41,936 nucleotides of DNA from a virus: positions 1-41,936 of IMG/VR virus record IMGVR_UViG_3300036768_001265; one strand, 5' to 3'. The notes under the pieces were generated by a model. That model ran no database searches and had not been told where the DNA came from. It was given only the letters and a program-made list of their open reading frames with translations. Position numbers and translations under genes: made by a program. This document shows, piece by piece, positions 16,107 to 22,780 of the stretch (position 1 is its first letter; each line of letters starts with the position of its first letter).

Positions 16107-16300
16107 TAGACGTCATCCAGAAGTTTGGAAAGATCTGGGTCAACAGGCTTTCGCGGTGCGCGTTTGCCAGCCGCTTCCGCCAGGAGAAAGTTTTCCCGCT
16201 CCTTGCGGAAATGCGCGATCAAGGCGTCTATGTCCTCATCTGTGAATTCCTCCGCCTTTTTGTTGATGATGATTTCGAGTGCTTCCGGGTCAAGGTGCAT
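16106..16300 (-). CDS. Small conserved phage protein (64 aa)
   Basis: The ATG at 16300 (MHLDPEALEIII) has GGAG seven bases upstream. The protein is helical and charged (FTDEDIDALIAHFRKEREN), resembling small proteins often found beside Cas4/Sak4 modules in phages. It is stop-start coupled to the nuclease gene. The function is not known. Confidence 0.7.
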   Translation of the reverse strand: MHLDPEALEIIINKKAEEFTDEDIDALIAHFRKERENFLLAEAAGKRAPRKPVDPDLSKLLDDV

Positions 16301-16484
16301 CGGGCGACTCCACAATGTGAAGTAACTCGTCGTCTACATCACGAGCTTGAACCTTCGCCAGGTAGGCCTTGATCAGGGCTCTGACGATCTTGCTCATCCC
16401 GCGCGATGTTGAGCCGAGCAACTTCAACTTGCGGTAATCCTCTGCCTCGATATACACCACTAACTGCTGGGTGTTGTTTGGCAA
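16290..16484 (-). CDS. Ribbon-helix-helix-like small protein (64 aa)
   Basis: The pattern QQLVVYIEAEDYRKLKLLG followed by SKIVRALIKAYL looks like the beta-strand and two helices of CopG/Arc-type (RHH) DNA-binding proteins, which bind inverted repeats as dimers. The start is a TTG at 16484 with GGAG about ten bases upstream. It overlaps the last 146 bases of the gene at 16339-16656 in another frame. If it binds DNA, it is a candidate regulator for the dyad elements, but nothing in the sequence proves that link. Confidence 0.55.
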   Translation of the reverse strand: MPNNTQQLVVYIEAEDYRKLKLLGSTSRGMSKIVRALIKAYLAKVQARDVDDELLHIVESPDAP

Positions 16485-16656
16485 GGACGTAAAACTCCAT
16501 CGGAGAAATGGCCTTCACGCACGCAATTTGCAAGCCAAGCGCTTTCGCCTCGACTTGCAAAATGCTCATTGCGCGGTGCACATTCGTGCAATGTATAGCC
16601 AGGCCGGGATGAGACCCGAGTGCTTCAAGAACACTTCGAGCCTCATCCCTGGTCAT
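16339..16656 (-). CDS. Hypothetical protein overlapping the RHH-like gene
   Basis: The ATG at 16656 has GGAG upstream and lies one base after the previous stop, so initiation is convincing. The first 70 residues (MTRDEARSVLEALGSHPGLA..., SPMEFYVLAKQH) look like a normal folded protein. The last 48 residues share bases with the RHH-like gene and are Arg/Gln/Gly-rich, so they may be a non-conserved tail or the result of a frameshift near 16480. I do not recognise the family. Confidence 0.5.
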   Translation of the reverse strand: MTRDEARSVLEALGSHPGLAIHCTNVHRAMSILQVEAKALGLQIACVKAISPMEFYVLAKQHPAVSGVYRGRGLPQVEVARLNIARDEQDRQSPDQGLPGEGSSS

Positions 16657-16657
16657 G

Positions 16658-17161
16658 TCAGATCTCCACGTCAGCCAGCATGGACTTGGCGGCGTCGCGA
16701 GCCGCCCTGCGCGCCGCGACAAGGCGCTCCGCCTCGGCGCGGAACTTGCCAGTCGCCACGAAGCGATCGACAAGCGCCTCCTGCTGCTCCTCGGTAAGAG
16801 CCTTCCACGACTTGCCCTTCGAGACAAGCGTGGCCTTGACAGCCGCCTGCGCGAGCGAACGCTCGGCGGACTCCACCGGATCGCGCGCGACGCCGGAGCC
16901 GCGGACGCCGAATTCATACTCCGCAACGTAAGCGTCGAGGTCCGCCTGGGTCAGCTGCACCGGCGGGTCCTGCTCCGCGGCGGCACGCATGCGGGCAGCG
17001 AAGTTGTTGCGGATGTTCTCCGCGTAGGTCTGCTGCAGCGCATGCGCCTCACCCTCGGTGAGGGTGATCGGGCCCGCGACGTAGCGATGCGGGATGATGA
17101 ACGTCTGCCGCTGGATGGTAATCTCCTGCGTGGCAGAGGGATCGGGGTTGTTAGCAGGCAT
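16658..17161 (-). CDS. Conserved phage protein of unknown function (167 aa)
   Basis: The ATG at 17161 has AAGGAG upstream. The central motif LTEGEAHALQQTYAENIRNN followed by FAARMRAA recurs, to my recollection, in abundant early proteins of many phages. The rest is Ala/Glu/Arg-rich helix with a SWKALTEEQQEALVDRF segment. It has its own promoter-like sequence at 17204-17232 with a small hairpin between, consistent with high expression. The function is unknown; a DNA- or RNA-binding accessory protein is possible. Confidence 0.7.
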   Translation of the reverse strand: MPANNPDPSATQEITIQRQTFIIPHRYVAGPITLTEGEAHALQQTYAENIRNNFAARMRAAAEQDPPVQLTQADLDAYVAEYEFGVRGSGVARDPVESAERSLAQAAVKATLVSKGKSWKALTEEQQEALVDRFVATGKFRAEAERLVAARRAARDAAKSMLADVEI

Positions 17162-17203
17162 TTTGGTCTCCTTCGATGGTGTCGCGTGATCGCGACGTTT
17201 GGG

Positions 17204-17232
17204 ATGTTACCGGTTTTGGGCGGAGTGTGCAA
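17204..17232 (-). promoter_or_regulatory. Sigma-70-like promoter for the 17161 gene
   Basis: On the - strand TTGCAC, 17 bases and TAACAT match the -35/-10 layout (4-5 of 6 each). Downstream, before the ribosome site, GTCGCG-TGAT-CGCGAC (17181-17196) forms a leader hairpin. The segment 17162-17249 holds no other gene. Confidence 0.5.
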
Positions 17233-17249
17233 TAGAAAAATGGTGCCTT

Positions 17250-17450
17250 TTACTTTTTGCTATTTTTCCTTGACTTCCGTGCCCTAATCGCCATGCAAAG
17301 TTTGCATTCCCGCACAGTGTAGCGTTTGTTTTTGACAAACACCGTGCGGTAGTAAACAGTCTCCTGCGTGAATTCGTGACCTCGCTTGCAATGCGTTTTT
17401 CTGTTCGTGAACGGCTTCGGCGGGAGAAGCGTGATGGTGAAGTCTGTCAC
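17250..17450 (-). CDS. Small Cys/His zinc-binding protein, HNH-related (66 aa)
   Basis: The GTG at 17450 overlaps the stop of the pentapeptide gene (GTGA). The product contains KTHCKRGHEFT and RECKLC, a C-x3-H...C-x2-C zinc site like that at the ends of phage HNH proteins (the CxRGH family), and ends in a basic tail (ARKSRKNSKK) suited to nucleic acid. I see no complete HNH catalytic core. It may be a small DNA-binding or remnant nuclease protein. Confidence 0.6.
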   Translation of the reverse strand: MTDFTITLLPPKPFTNRKTHCKRGHEFTQETVYYRTVFVKNKRYTVRECKLCMAIRARKSRKNSKK

Positions 17451-18037
17451 TTCGGCGTTCTCCGATCTGCGGACCGCTCGAACAGGCTTATAATGTCGAA
17501 AGTTTCCTCCTTGAGCTTGTCGTCCATGTATGCGTTTTTCCAATACTTCCAAGCGTTCGTCAGCGGGAAAAGTTTGTTGTCTGCCTTCACCATCCATCCT
17601 TGGAACGTGTCGAGTAGTAAAAATCTTTGCCCGTCGCTGCGGGTTACTTGACTGATCGGGGTGCGGTGCAGTTTGATGTTTGTGCCCCAAAGCGAGTAAG
17701 CGAAGTTGGTTCGAGCGATGTTGGTGTTGGCCAGGTGCGCGCCGGCCAAATTCGCGTATGCAAACGTAGCGCTGTAAAGGTTGGCGCCGCAGAGGTTGGC
17801 GCCGGAAAGATCAGCCCTGGAAAGATCGGCGTTGATAAGATTGGCGTATACGAGGCTTGCGCCGGAAAGCCTCGCTTCGGAAAGTTTCGCGCCGATCAAA
17901 TTCGCGCTGGATAAATTGGCGAACTCCAGGTCCACGCGATCGCATACCGCTGCCTCGACAGCGGCGCGCATATCGACGAATTTTCCGGAGAAAAGCACGG
18001 CTCCGCTCTTGTGGTTCCGGATCACGATTTGTGGCAT
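17447..18037 (-). CDS. Pentapeptide-repeat protein
   Basis: This 196-residue protein starts at the ATG at 18037 after AGGAGA. Residues about 38-110 are tandem A(N/D)LxX repeats (FANLSSANLIGAKLSEARL, ANLINADLSRADLSGANL), which fold as a right-handed quadrilateral beta-helix. Such helices can mimic DNA; Qnr and MfpA bind gyrase this way. A host gyrase or other DNA-enzyme blocker is possible, but many members have no known role. The C-terminal 80 residues are not repeat (FQGWMVKADNKLFPLTNAW). It is coupled to the zinc-protein gene. Confidence 0.85.
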   Translation of the reverse strand: MPQIVIRNHKSGAVLFSGKFVDMRAAVEAAVCDRVDLEFANLSSANLIGAKLSEARLSGASLVYANLINADLSRADLSGANLCGANLYSATFAYANLAGAHLANTNIARTNFAYSLWGTNIKLHRTPISQVTRSDGQRFLLLDTFQGWMVKADNKLFPLTNAWKYWKNAYMDDKLKEETFDIISLFERSADRRTPK

Positions 18038-18047
18038 CGGGGTTCTC

Positions 18048-18266
18048 CTAGAGCGGCCGGTCGCAATCGTCACACTGCATGCGAGGTGGCTTCTCGCCGT
18101 CGAAATAATCCCGAATCGGATTATAAACGTAATTATCGAACCAAGACAGGTTCGGCTTGGCACGCCAGATCGTGCCGTGATCAAGGGCACGCTGGAAGCA
18201 ATCAGGGCACACGACGTGAAGCCGCGCACCAGCAGACCAATGCTGATAGGCAATAACCTTGCTCAT
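18048..18266 (-). CDS. Small zinc-ribbon protein, copy 2 (72 aa)
   Basis: The ATG at 18266 follows GGAGG. VCPDCFQRALDHGTIWRA and MQCDDCDRPL supply two C-x2-C knuckles. It is clearly a paralogue of the gene just upstream (18338-18556): same length, same Cys positions, same GEKPP...QCDDC ending. The pair is a tandem duplication. The function is unknown. Confidence 0.75.
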   Translation of the reverse strand: MSKVIAYQHWSAGARLHVVCPDCFQRALDHGTIWRAKPNLSWFDNYVYNPIRDYFDGEKPPRMQCDDCDRPL

Positions 18267-18300
18267 TGCTGATCCTCCACTACTCCATGATGCCAACAAG

Positions 18301-18326
18301 CCGCCGCGCCCTGGTCGGCGCGGCGG
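18301..18326 (-). terminator. Strong GC hairpin between the two zinc-ribbon genes
   Basis: CCGCCGCGCC and GGCGCGGCGG pair around CTGGTC (10-bp stem). It lies between two tandem paralogues and has no T run on the - strand, so it may act as an mRNA stabiliser or attenuator rather than a full terminator. Confidence 0.5.
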
Positions 18327-18337
18327 CGGAAGGCGCG

Positions 18338-18556
18338 CTACTCAAGCGCGCGGCCGCAATCGTCACACTGCGGCCCGGGTGGCTTCTCGCCGTGCCGATA
18401 GACGCCGACAGGGTTTCCATCGTAGATGTCGAGCCAAGGCGAATTCGGCGCTGCGCGCCAGACTGCGCCGCGCTCAATGGCGCGCCGGAAGCAGCCGGGA
18501 CACACGAGGTTGAGTCCACCCGGGACACCAAAATCGTAAGCGATAATTCGAGGCAT
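18338..18556 (-). CDS. Small zinc-ribbon protein, copy 1 (72 aa)
   Basis: The ATG at 18556 has GGGAG upstream at rather long spacing. LVCPGCFRRAIERGAVWRA and PQCDDCGRALE give two C-x2-C pairs. It shares about half of its residues with the next gene (18048-18266). Such two-knuckle proteins often bind nucleic acids or proteins; no specific role can be read from the sequence. Confidence 0.75.
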   Translation of the reverse strand: MPRIIAYDFGVPGGLNLVCPGCFRRAIERGAVWRAAPNSPWLDIYDGNPVGVYRHGEKPPGPQCDDCGRALE

Positions 18557-18571
18557 GTTATCGTGGCTCCC

Positions 18572-18988
18572 TTAGAAAGTGATAAGCCGACGAACCGCGA
18601 CGATCTTTCCAGTGTCGTCGCGGATGGCAGTCGGCCCTGTGTCGGGGGCGTAGATGCGGCGTCGCCAAGGCTGTTGGACCTTGGCGGCTTCCAAGACAAG
18701 GCTGCTGACGATGCAAGGCCTGTCGGTCTTAGGCAAGCCTTCAATCTTGGTGAATGTGCGGACCACGACTGGCACCGCGATAGCGACTTTCTGATCGTCA
18801 TCCGCGAGGCATAGCGCGCCAGGCTTGGCAAGCAAGATGGCCAGCTGATCCGCGCGAGCGGATTGCTTCACGGGGACCGTCATTTCCTCTGTCAGGACGC
18901 GCGCCACTTTTCCCGACGGAGGAATGGTGATATACACCTCGTCACTCTCGATGGTGATGGGGTGCGGTGTGAGGTTGATAAGGTGCAT
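18572..18988 (-). CDS. Conserved phage/bacterial protein of unknown function (138 aa)
   Basis: The ATG at 18988 follows GGAG. The start MHLINLTPHPITI, then IPPSGKVARV, IEGLPKTD and CIVSSLVLEAAK, with a final YAPDTGPTAIRDDTGKIV, matches a beta-rich family I recall from many phages and actinobacteria, without assigned function. The regular beta pattern and conserved GLP and RD segments suggest a small enzyme-like or binding fold. Confidence 0.7.
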   Translation of the reverse strand: MHLINLTPHPITIESDEVYITIPPSGKVARVLTEEMTVPVKQSARADQLAILLAKPGALCLADDDQKVAIAVPVVVRTFTKIEGLPKTDRPCIVSSLVLEAAKVQQPWRRRIYAPDTGPTAIRDDTGKIVAVRRLITF

Positions 18989-18999
18989 TGTGCTCTCCG

Positions 19000-19236
19000 T
19001 TAATGTTGCTCTTGGATTGCTTCATCCAGGATTGTGTCGATATTCGGGGAGATCTTTTTGATCTCTGCGAGTGTGGTCGGCGTGTCGTTGAGGTAAACGC
19101 CCACGGGCTCCCATTCGAGAAAAGTCTGGCTGGCATCGCGCGGGCCATTCCGCTCCGTGTAAAGATGCCAGGTGTAATCGCAGGTTATTGTCTTGCCTGC
19201 GACGTTGACAGAAACTGATGAAAATCCGCGCGGCAT
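19000..19236 (-). CDS. Hypothetical protein (78 aa)
   Basis: The ATG at 19236 has AAGGAG seven bases upstream. It is the first gene after dyad element C and its promoter. The sequence (MPRGFSSVSVNVAGKTITCD...) is beta-rich at the N-terminus with a helical acidic tail. I do not recognise it. Confidence 0.65.
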   Translation of the reverse strand: MPRGFSSVSVNVAGKTITCDYTWHLYTERNGPRDASQTFLEWEPVGVYLNDTPTTLAEIKKISPNIDTILDEAIQEQH

Positions 19237-19256
19237 GTTGGGCTCCTTCGAGGGGT

Positions 19257-19286
19257 TTCATGGTTACGAATATTTGTAATCATGAA
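19257..19286. repeat. Dyad element copy C, over the -10 box of a promoter
   Basis: Arms TTCATGGTTACGA and TTGTAATCATGAA flank ATAT. The right arm includes the -10 box of the promoter at 19279-19307 and the element extends across the expected start point, a classic repressor-operator position. It lies 20 bases upstream of the start codon at 19236. Confidence 0.85.
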
Positions 19287-19307
19287 ACGTGGCGGTTGGA
19301 CTGTCAA
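19279..19307 (-). promoter_or_regulatory. Sigma-70-like promoter overlapping dyad C
   Basis: On the - strand a perfect TTGACA is followed by 17 bases and CATGAT (4 of 6 to consensus). It would drive the block from the 78-residue gene at 19236 downward. Its -10 lies inside dyad element C. Confidence 0.65.
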
Positions 19308-19309
19308 CA

Positions 19310-19573
19310 CTAAAGTTCAGAGATATTAAGACGCAAAATGTGCGCGTCCACGGGCTCCAGAAAGAGGACGTTCTCTTCCCGCCGCATCTGCAACGTCCGC
19401 CACTCACTATCCGGGTCCCGCTTAACAATTTCGGAGCGCACGGTGTTGTAACGCTGGTGGATGTATATGGCCTGCCCGGTGCTTTCGCACTCAATGCGAA
19501 GCCCCCTGGGGCTGTTAAGCGCCCGGCGCACCAGCTCAACAATCGCTTCGGAAGGGATAACTTTTCGGGTCAT
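19310..19573 (-). CDS. Hypothetical protein (87 aa)
   Basis: The ATG at 19573 overlaps the helicase stop (ATGA), giving MTRKVIPSEAIVELVRRAL and a C-terminus VDAHILRLNISEL. It looks like a compact alpha/beta protein with a helix (IPSEAIVELVRRALN) followed by strands. It is the last gene of the block that begins at 22349. The family is not recognised; coupling to the helicase hints at an accessory role. Confidence 0.6.
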   Translation of the reverse strand: MTRKVIPSEAIVELVRRALNSPRGLRIECESTGQAIYIHQRYNTVRSEIVKRDPDSEWRTLQMRREENVLFLEPVDAHILRLNISEL

Positions 19574-20934
19574 GTCGACTCCGTGAGGACAAGGGTTTCC
19601 TGCGCGCGGGTGACTCCAACGTAGTTGATGTTGGACTCCTGCCCGCCTTCGGCGGCACTGTCGTAGTTGAGAAACGTAACGCGCGGCCATTCGAGGCCCT
19701 TGGCTTTGTGGACAGTGGACAACGTCACCGCCGCGCGGTCTTTCGGAGAAAGCGCTTCGATGTGTTCGAGCGGATCACCGCCCAGCGCGTAGATTGTGGA
19801 AAGCGATGCGTGCTGGTCCACAGCGCGGGACTTCGCGCCGCGAGACTTCGCTTCGCGGAGGCGCGTTTCAAGCCAATCGTCGAGCGCTGCCCTCGTCGGC
19901 GCCTTTTTGACGATGGCGCGGAGCCCGGCCAGGAAGTCGCGGCCGAGGTAATTGATCGGGACTCGTTCCCGGATAGCCTTGAACGCCAGCCGGATCAACG
20001 GAGCGTTGTAACGGCAGATGATCGCGCCGGGTACAAGAGAAGGTGTGTTGACCCGCTCGACCGTCCCCGGCGGCGCTGACGGCGCGCAGGAAAAGTCGGG
20101 GACGTATTTCTGCGCCTCCTTGCTGACCGCTTGCGGGCAGCGGAATGAAACGGTGAGCGGCATTTCGCGAAGCGAAAAGCGGTTGATGAGGTCGTAGTAT
20201 GAGCTGGACGACGCTCCGCGGAATGCGTAGATCGCCTGCGCTGGATCGCCGACGATGACGAGTTGCTTGGGGTTCAGCCGGGCGACCATTTCGTGCTGTA
20301 GTGGGGAAAGGTCTTGCGCCTCGTCCACCGCTACGAGCTGGAACGACGGGAACCGCGCGTTGAAGATGACCGGCATGTAGAGCTGATCGTCGAAGTCTAC
20401 CTGCCCTGCCCACGCGCGCTTGCAGGACTCCTGCAAAACGCGCAGCGCTTGCGGGGCGAGGCTGTGAAATAAATCGTCGGGGATGTCGACTTGCTGTGCC
20501 CCTTCGAGCCAAGCGTCGAAGTCAGGGCTCGGCCGGTTGAGGATGCCGGGGCTGATCGCCCGCGCCTTGGCGATTGAGACTAGCCGGACGAGCGTTGCCC
20601 ATTCGTCCCGCTCGACAGAAATGCCGAGCGATTTGATGATCTGCCCGGTCTTGTCGGAGTCAACCGCTATACGCTTGCGGATGTGGTCCGACCAGATCTT
20701 GTGGCCAAGAGCGTTCAACGTCTTCGCGACGATCTTCGACCCCGCGGGGAGTCTTTCCTGGATGTCTCCCGCGTTTTTCTTGTTGAACGCGAGTGCGATC
20801 CCTTCGGCCGAGGATGCGAAAAGCGCCGCAAGCAGCGTTGTAGTCTTCCCGCTTCCCGCAACGGCGCGAGCGGCAACGGACTCGCCGTCTGCGATTGCGG
20901 AGATCAGGGCTTTTTGCTGAGGGGTGAAGTTCAT
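19570..20934 (-). CDS. UvrD/Rep-type superfamily 1 DNA helicase
   Basis: This 454-residue protein carries the full SF1 motif set: Q-motif FTPQQKALISA, Walker A AGSGKTT (26-32), Walker B VDEAQD, motif III GDPAQAIYAFRGA, motif IV-like SFRCP, motif V TLSTVHKAKGLEW and motif VI NYVGVTRAQ. It is shorter than UvrD (about 720 aa) but has both RecA folds, so it is probably a 3'-5' helicase for replication, repair or recombination. The start at 20934 has GAGG upstream and follows the previous stop by one base. Confidence 0.93.
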   Translation of the reverse strand: MNFTPQQKALISAIADGESVAARAVAGSGKTTTLLAALFASSAEGIALAFNKKNAGDIQERLPAGSKIVAKTLNALGHKIWSDHIRKRIAVDSDKTGQIIKSLGISVERDEWATLVRLVSIAKARAISPGILNRPSPDFDAWLEGAQQVDIPDDLFHSLAPQALRVLQESCKRAWAGQVDFDDQLYMPVIFNARFPSFQLVAVDEAQDLSPLQHEMVARLNPKQLVIVGDPAQAIYAFRGASSSSYYDLINRFSLREMPLTVSFRCPQAVSKEAQKYVPDFSCAPSAPPGTVERVNTPSLVPGAIICRYNAPLIRLAFKAIRERVPINYLGRDFLAGLRAIVKKAPTRAALDDWLETRLREAKSRGAKSRAVDQHASLSTIYALGGDPLEHIEALSPKDRAAVTLSTVHKAKGLEWPRVTFLNYDSAAEGGQESNINYVGVTRAQETLVLTEST

Positions 20935-20935
20935 T

Positions 20936-21124
20936 TTACGCCTCGGACTGATGGTTTCCGAAAGCCCTGTTAAGGGCTTTCGCTAGCGCGGGACCGCTCC
21001 TTGAATTCTCCGGCAGGAAAATGCTTACCACGCCGGAGCTGGTTTCGATCGCGATCCAGGCTGTCGGACCGCTGGAATGCGCGGAGGCGATCGGCTTGTC
21101 GGAGGTGTAGATGTAGATTTCCAT
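20936..21124 (-). CDS. Hypothetical protein (62 aa)
   Basis: The ATG overlaps the stop of the Csx16-like gene (TGATG). The sequence MEIYIYTSDKPIASAHSSG followed by beta-type residues and a short helix (GPALAKALNRAFGN) is not recognised. Its stop lies one base before the helicase start, so the Csx16-like gene, this gene and the helicase are probably translated as a coupled set. Confidence 0.6.
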   Translation of the reverse strand: MEIYIYTSDKPIASAHSSGPTAWIAIETSSGVVSIFLPENSRSGPALAKALNRAFGNHQSEA

Positions 21125-21411
21125 CAGTTGATTTCCTCCACGTGGAATTCGGAGAGTTCCATGTTGCGGCTAAGGTAGCCGTAGGTGAGCGACGTCGGGT
21201 CCGACGCGCGAGGAATGATCACGTGCTGGTAGTGGTGCCCGGAGCGGCAGATGAACGCTGCCACCGGGACGGGCAGGTTCCCGATGATTGTGGAGCGGGG
21301 CGGAAGATCGCGGAGGATTTCCGGTCGGAAAAAGTCGTAGAACCGGTCCACCTTGACTCTGTCTTCGATAGCCGCCCTGACGGCCTCGTGGCGAGAAATC
21401 ACGATGTTCAT
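21124..21411 (-). CDS. Csx16 (VVA1548)-like protein, possible CRISPR type III ring nuclease / anti-CRISPR
   Basis: This 95-residue protein begins MNIVISRHEAVRAAIEDR. It has ISRH (5-8), Asp22 (KVDRF), IIGNLPVPVAAFICRSG (42-58), YQHVIIP (61-67) and a final YLSRNMELSEFHVEE. These match in order and spacing the pattern I recall for Csx16/VVA1548: N-terminal SRH, a mid-chain (V/I)IG-LPV-AA-C-G segment, then a strand and a C-terminal LS...V segment. Members of this family occur in type III CRISPR loci and have been reported to cleave cyclic oligoadenylate. In a phage it could switch off that alarm. The homology call is by eye. It lies in the early operon, as expected for a defence blocker. Confidence 0.5.
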   Translation of the reverse strand: MNIVISRHEAVRAAIEDRVKVDRFYDFFRPEILRDLPPRSTIIGNLPVPVAAFICRSGHHYQHVIIPRASDPTSLTYGYLSRNMELSEFHVEEIN

Positions 21412-21414
21412 TGG

Positions 21415-21753
21415 TCAGTTCCTCGTGATGTGATGAATTTCTTCAGCGCCCGGATTCCACGCATTGGGATCATCCGGAAGATTGCTGATGTAAGTCATGA
21501 CCTTGGCGATTGTGTCGGGGCTCACCCATCCGAGCACCGTGTCGCCAGTCGGCCATTTGACCATTGGCTCGTCGCGGTGCCAAACAGCGATTTCCGCGTT
21601 CGGCGTGGCCTTCGCGAGGCGCGGCTTTTCGATAAACGGAAAGCCGCGCTTGTCGTGGTAGTTGTAAAGTCCGGTCTGGACGCTGATCGTCCAGCCATTG
21701 GCGAAGGTCATGGTGAAGCCCTGGAAGGGGTGCTTGCGCGAGATGGTGATCAT
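21415..21753 (-). CDS. Conserved phage protein of unknown function (112 aa)
   Basis: The ATG overlaps the upstream TAA (TAATG) and has GAGG before it. The segment FTMTFANGWTISVQTGLYNY and the later NAEIAVWHRD, TGDTVLGWVSPDTIAKVM follow a pattern I know from many small phage proteins of unassigned function. It probably forms a small beta-rich fold. Overlap with the next upstream gene suggests coupled translation. Confidence 0.7.
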   Translation of the reverse strand: MITISRKHPFQGFTMTFANGWTISVQTGLYNYHDKRGFPFIEKPRLAKATPNAEIAVWHRDEPMVKWPTGDTVLGWVSPDTIAKVMTYISNLPDDPNAWNPGAEEIHHITRN

Positions 21754-22349
21754 TAGATTTCCTCGATAAGGCGGGCGAGCTCTTCCTGCTCGCGAATGAT
21801 CTTCGCGCGGAAGGCGGGATCGTTCGGGTCAGCGCCGCGCTTCCGGGCCGCAGCGCGGATGATAGCCTCCATCGGGTCTTTTTTCTGCTTCTGCGGCATG
21901 GCCAGGTCCTTGGCCATCTGCGCGTGCTCTTCTGCGGTGGCTGGTGGGAAGCGGCGCCAAGCCTCGCGTTTTGACCCGCCTTTTCTGATGAAGTATGCGC
22001 GCAATTCTGCGCGTGAGGCGGGGTTGAGTCGTCGTGCGTGCCAACGGTCAGCTTTGATTGTTGGCGCCTGCGCGGCTGGGACTGGGGCGAGGCCACTTGC
22101 CCAGGCTAGGCTGTCATGGTGGATGATTGTAATCATCCCTCCATGCTTCGCATGGAGGTGAATGGTGGTGAGGTTGTTGGAGGCTTTCTCCGCGAGGGAG
22201 AGCCTCCTAAGCCTCGCGTTGTAAACCTCCACGAGAGAGGTTATCTGGTGAAGTAAGTTGCGAGCCTCGGTGCCCCGCGAATAATGAGGCACCGACTCGG
22301 TCCCGGGCGGCTTGCAGATGATCCGCCAGCCTTTTTGGATCGTATCCAT
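21753..22349 (-). CDS. Hypothetical protein (198 aa), first gene after dyad D promoter
   Basis: The start at 22349 has GGAGG upstream, 32 bases below a strong promoter -10. The product is basic and helical at the C-terminus (REAWRRFPPATAEEHAQMAK, IIREQEELARLIEEI). An internal ATG (MITIIHHDS) follows a tight hairpin, CCTCCATG-CTTCG-CATGGAGG at 22138-22158, and could be a second start. I do not recognise the family. The coding sequence contains several such perfect inverted repeats. Confidence 0.6.
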   Translation of the reverse strand: MDTIQKGWRIICKPPGTESVPHYSRGTEARNLLHQITSLVEVYNARLRRLSLAEKASNNLTTIHLHAKHGGMITIIHHDSLAWASGLAPVPAAQAPTIKADRWHARRLNPASRAELRAYFIRKGGSKREAWRRFPPATAEEHAQMAKDLAMPQKQKKDPMEAIIRAAARKRGADPNDPAFRAKIIREQEELARLIEEI

Positions 22350-22380
22350 CTTCCCTCCGTTGTTGAAGAACTGGGATTAT

Positions 22381-22409
22381 TGTATAACATGGATTGCTTG
22401 GGCTGTCAA
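22381..22409 (-). promoter_or_regulatory. Strong sigma-70-like promoter next to dyad D
   Basis: On the - strand a perfect TTGACA, 17 bases and TATACA (5 of 6). It should drive the block from 22349 to 19310, which includes the Csx16-like gene and the helicase. Dyad element D ends seven bases upstream of the -35 box. Confidence 0.8.
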
Positions 22410-22416
22410 TAGGTAT

Positions 22417-22446
22417 TTCATGGCTATGAATATTCGTAAGGATGAA
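22417..22446. repeat. Dyad element copy D
   Basis: Arms TTCATGGCTATGA and TCGTAAGGATGAA flank ATAT. It lies just upstream of the -35 box of the promoter at 22381-22409, a position suited to an activator or to a repressor that blocks polymerase access. Confidence 0.85.
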
Positions 22447-22601
22447 ATGTGGGGTGGACGTGCTGGGAGCATGGGTGGCATTGGCTGCATGGAAGCATTG
22501 GGGCGTGGGAGCATGGAAGCATTGAGCCTGGGCGCCGAAGGCGCGGGAGCGCTGGTGTGAGGCTGGTGCATGGCTGGTGCGAGGCTGGCAAGGGCTGGTA
22601 A

Positions 22602-22780
22602 GGGCGTTATCGTGATGGTGGGGGGTGGATGGGTTATATAAGGGAGGATTTAAAAAAAAAATATATGAAAATTCAATGAGTATAGTGAAGGAATGCGAAT
22701 GAGTGGGGAAGGGATGATGAGTGGGGATGGGGTGAGCGAGGGGTGATGCATGGCGAATGCCATGCATCACGATAACGCCC
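22602..22780. repeat. Long-range inverted repeat framing an AT-rich tract
   Basis: GGGCGTTATCGTGATG at 22602-22617 is the exact reverse complement of 22765-22780. The similarity continues imperfectly outward for about 17 more bases (an AGGGCTG core on both sides). The 147 bases between include the A10 tract. Confidence 0.75.
22744..22769 (-). terminator. Hairpin after the 22803-23357 gene
   Basis: TGATGCATGGC and GCCATGCATCA pair around GAAT (11-bp stem). It lies about 33 bases beyond the stop of the upstream gene on the - strand, so it may end or protect the first early transcript. There is no T run. Confidence 0.5.

Noticed and set aside
22312-22560. 82-residue open frame on the + strand in the 22.3-22.8 kb gap
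   Set aside because: It has no ribosome site, overlaps the start of a good - strand gene and its promoter, and its sequence is low-complexity Gly/Ala/Met from G-rich repeats.
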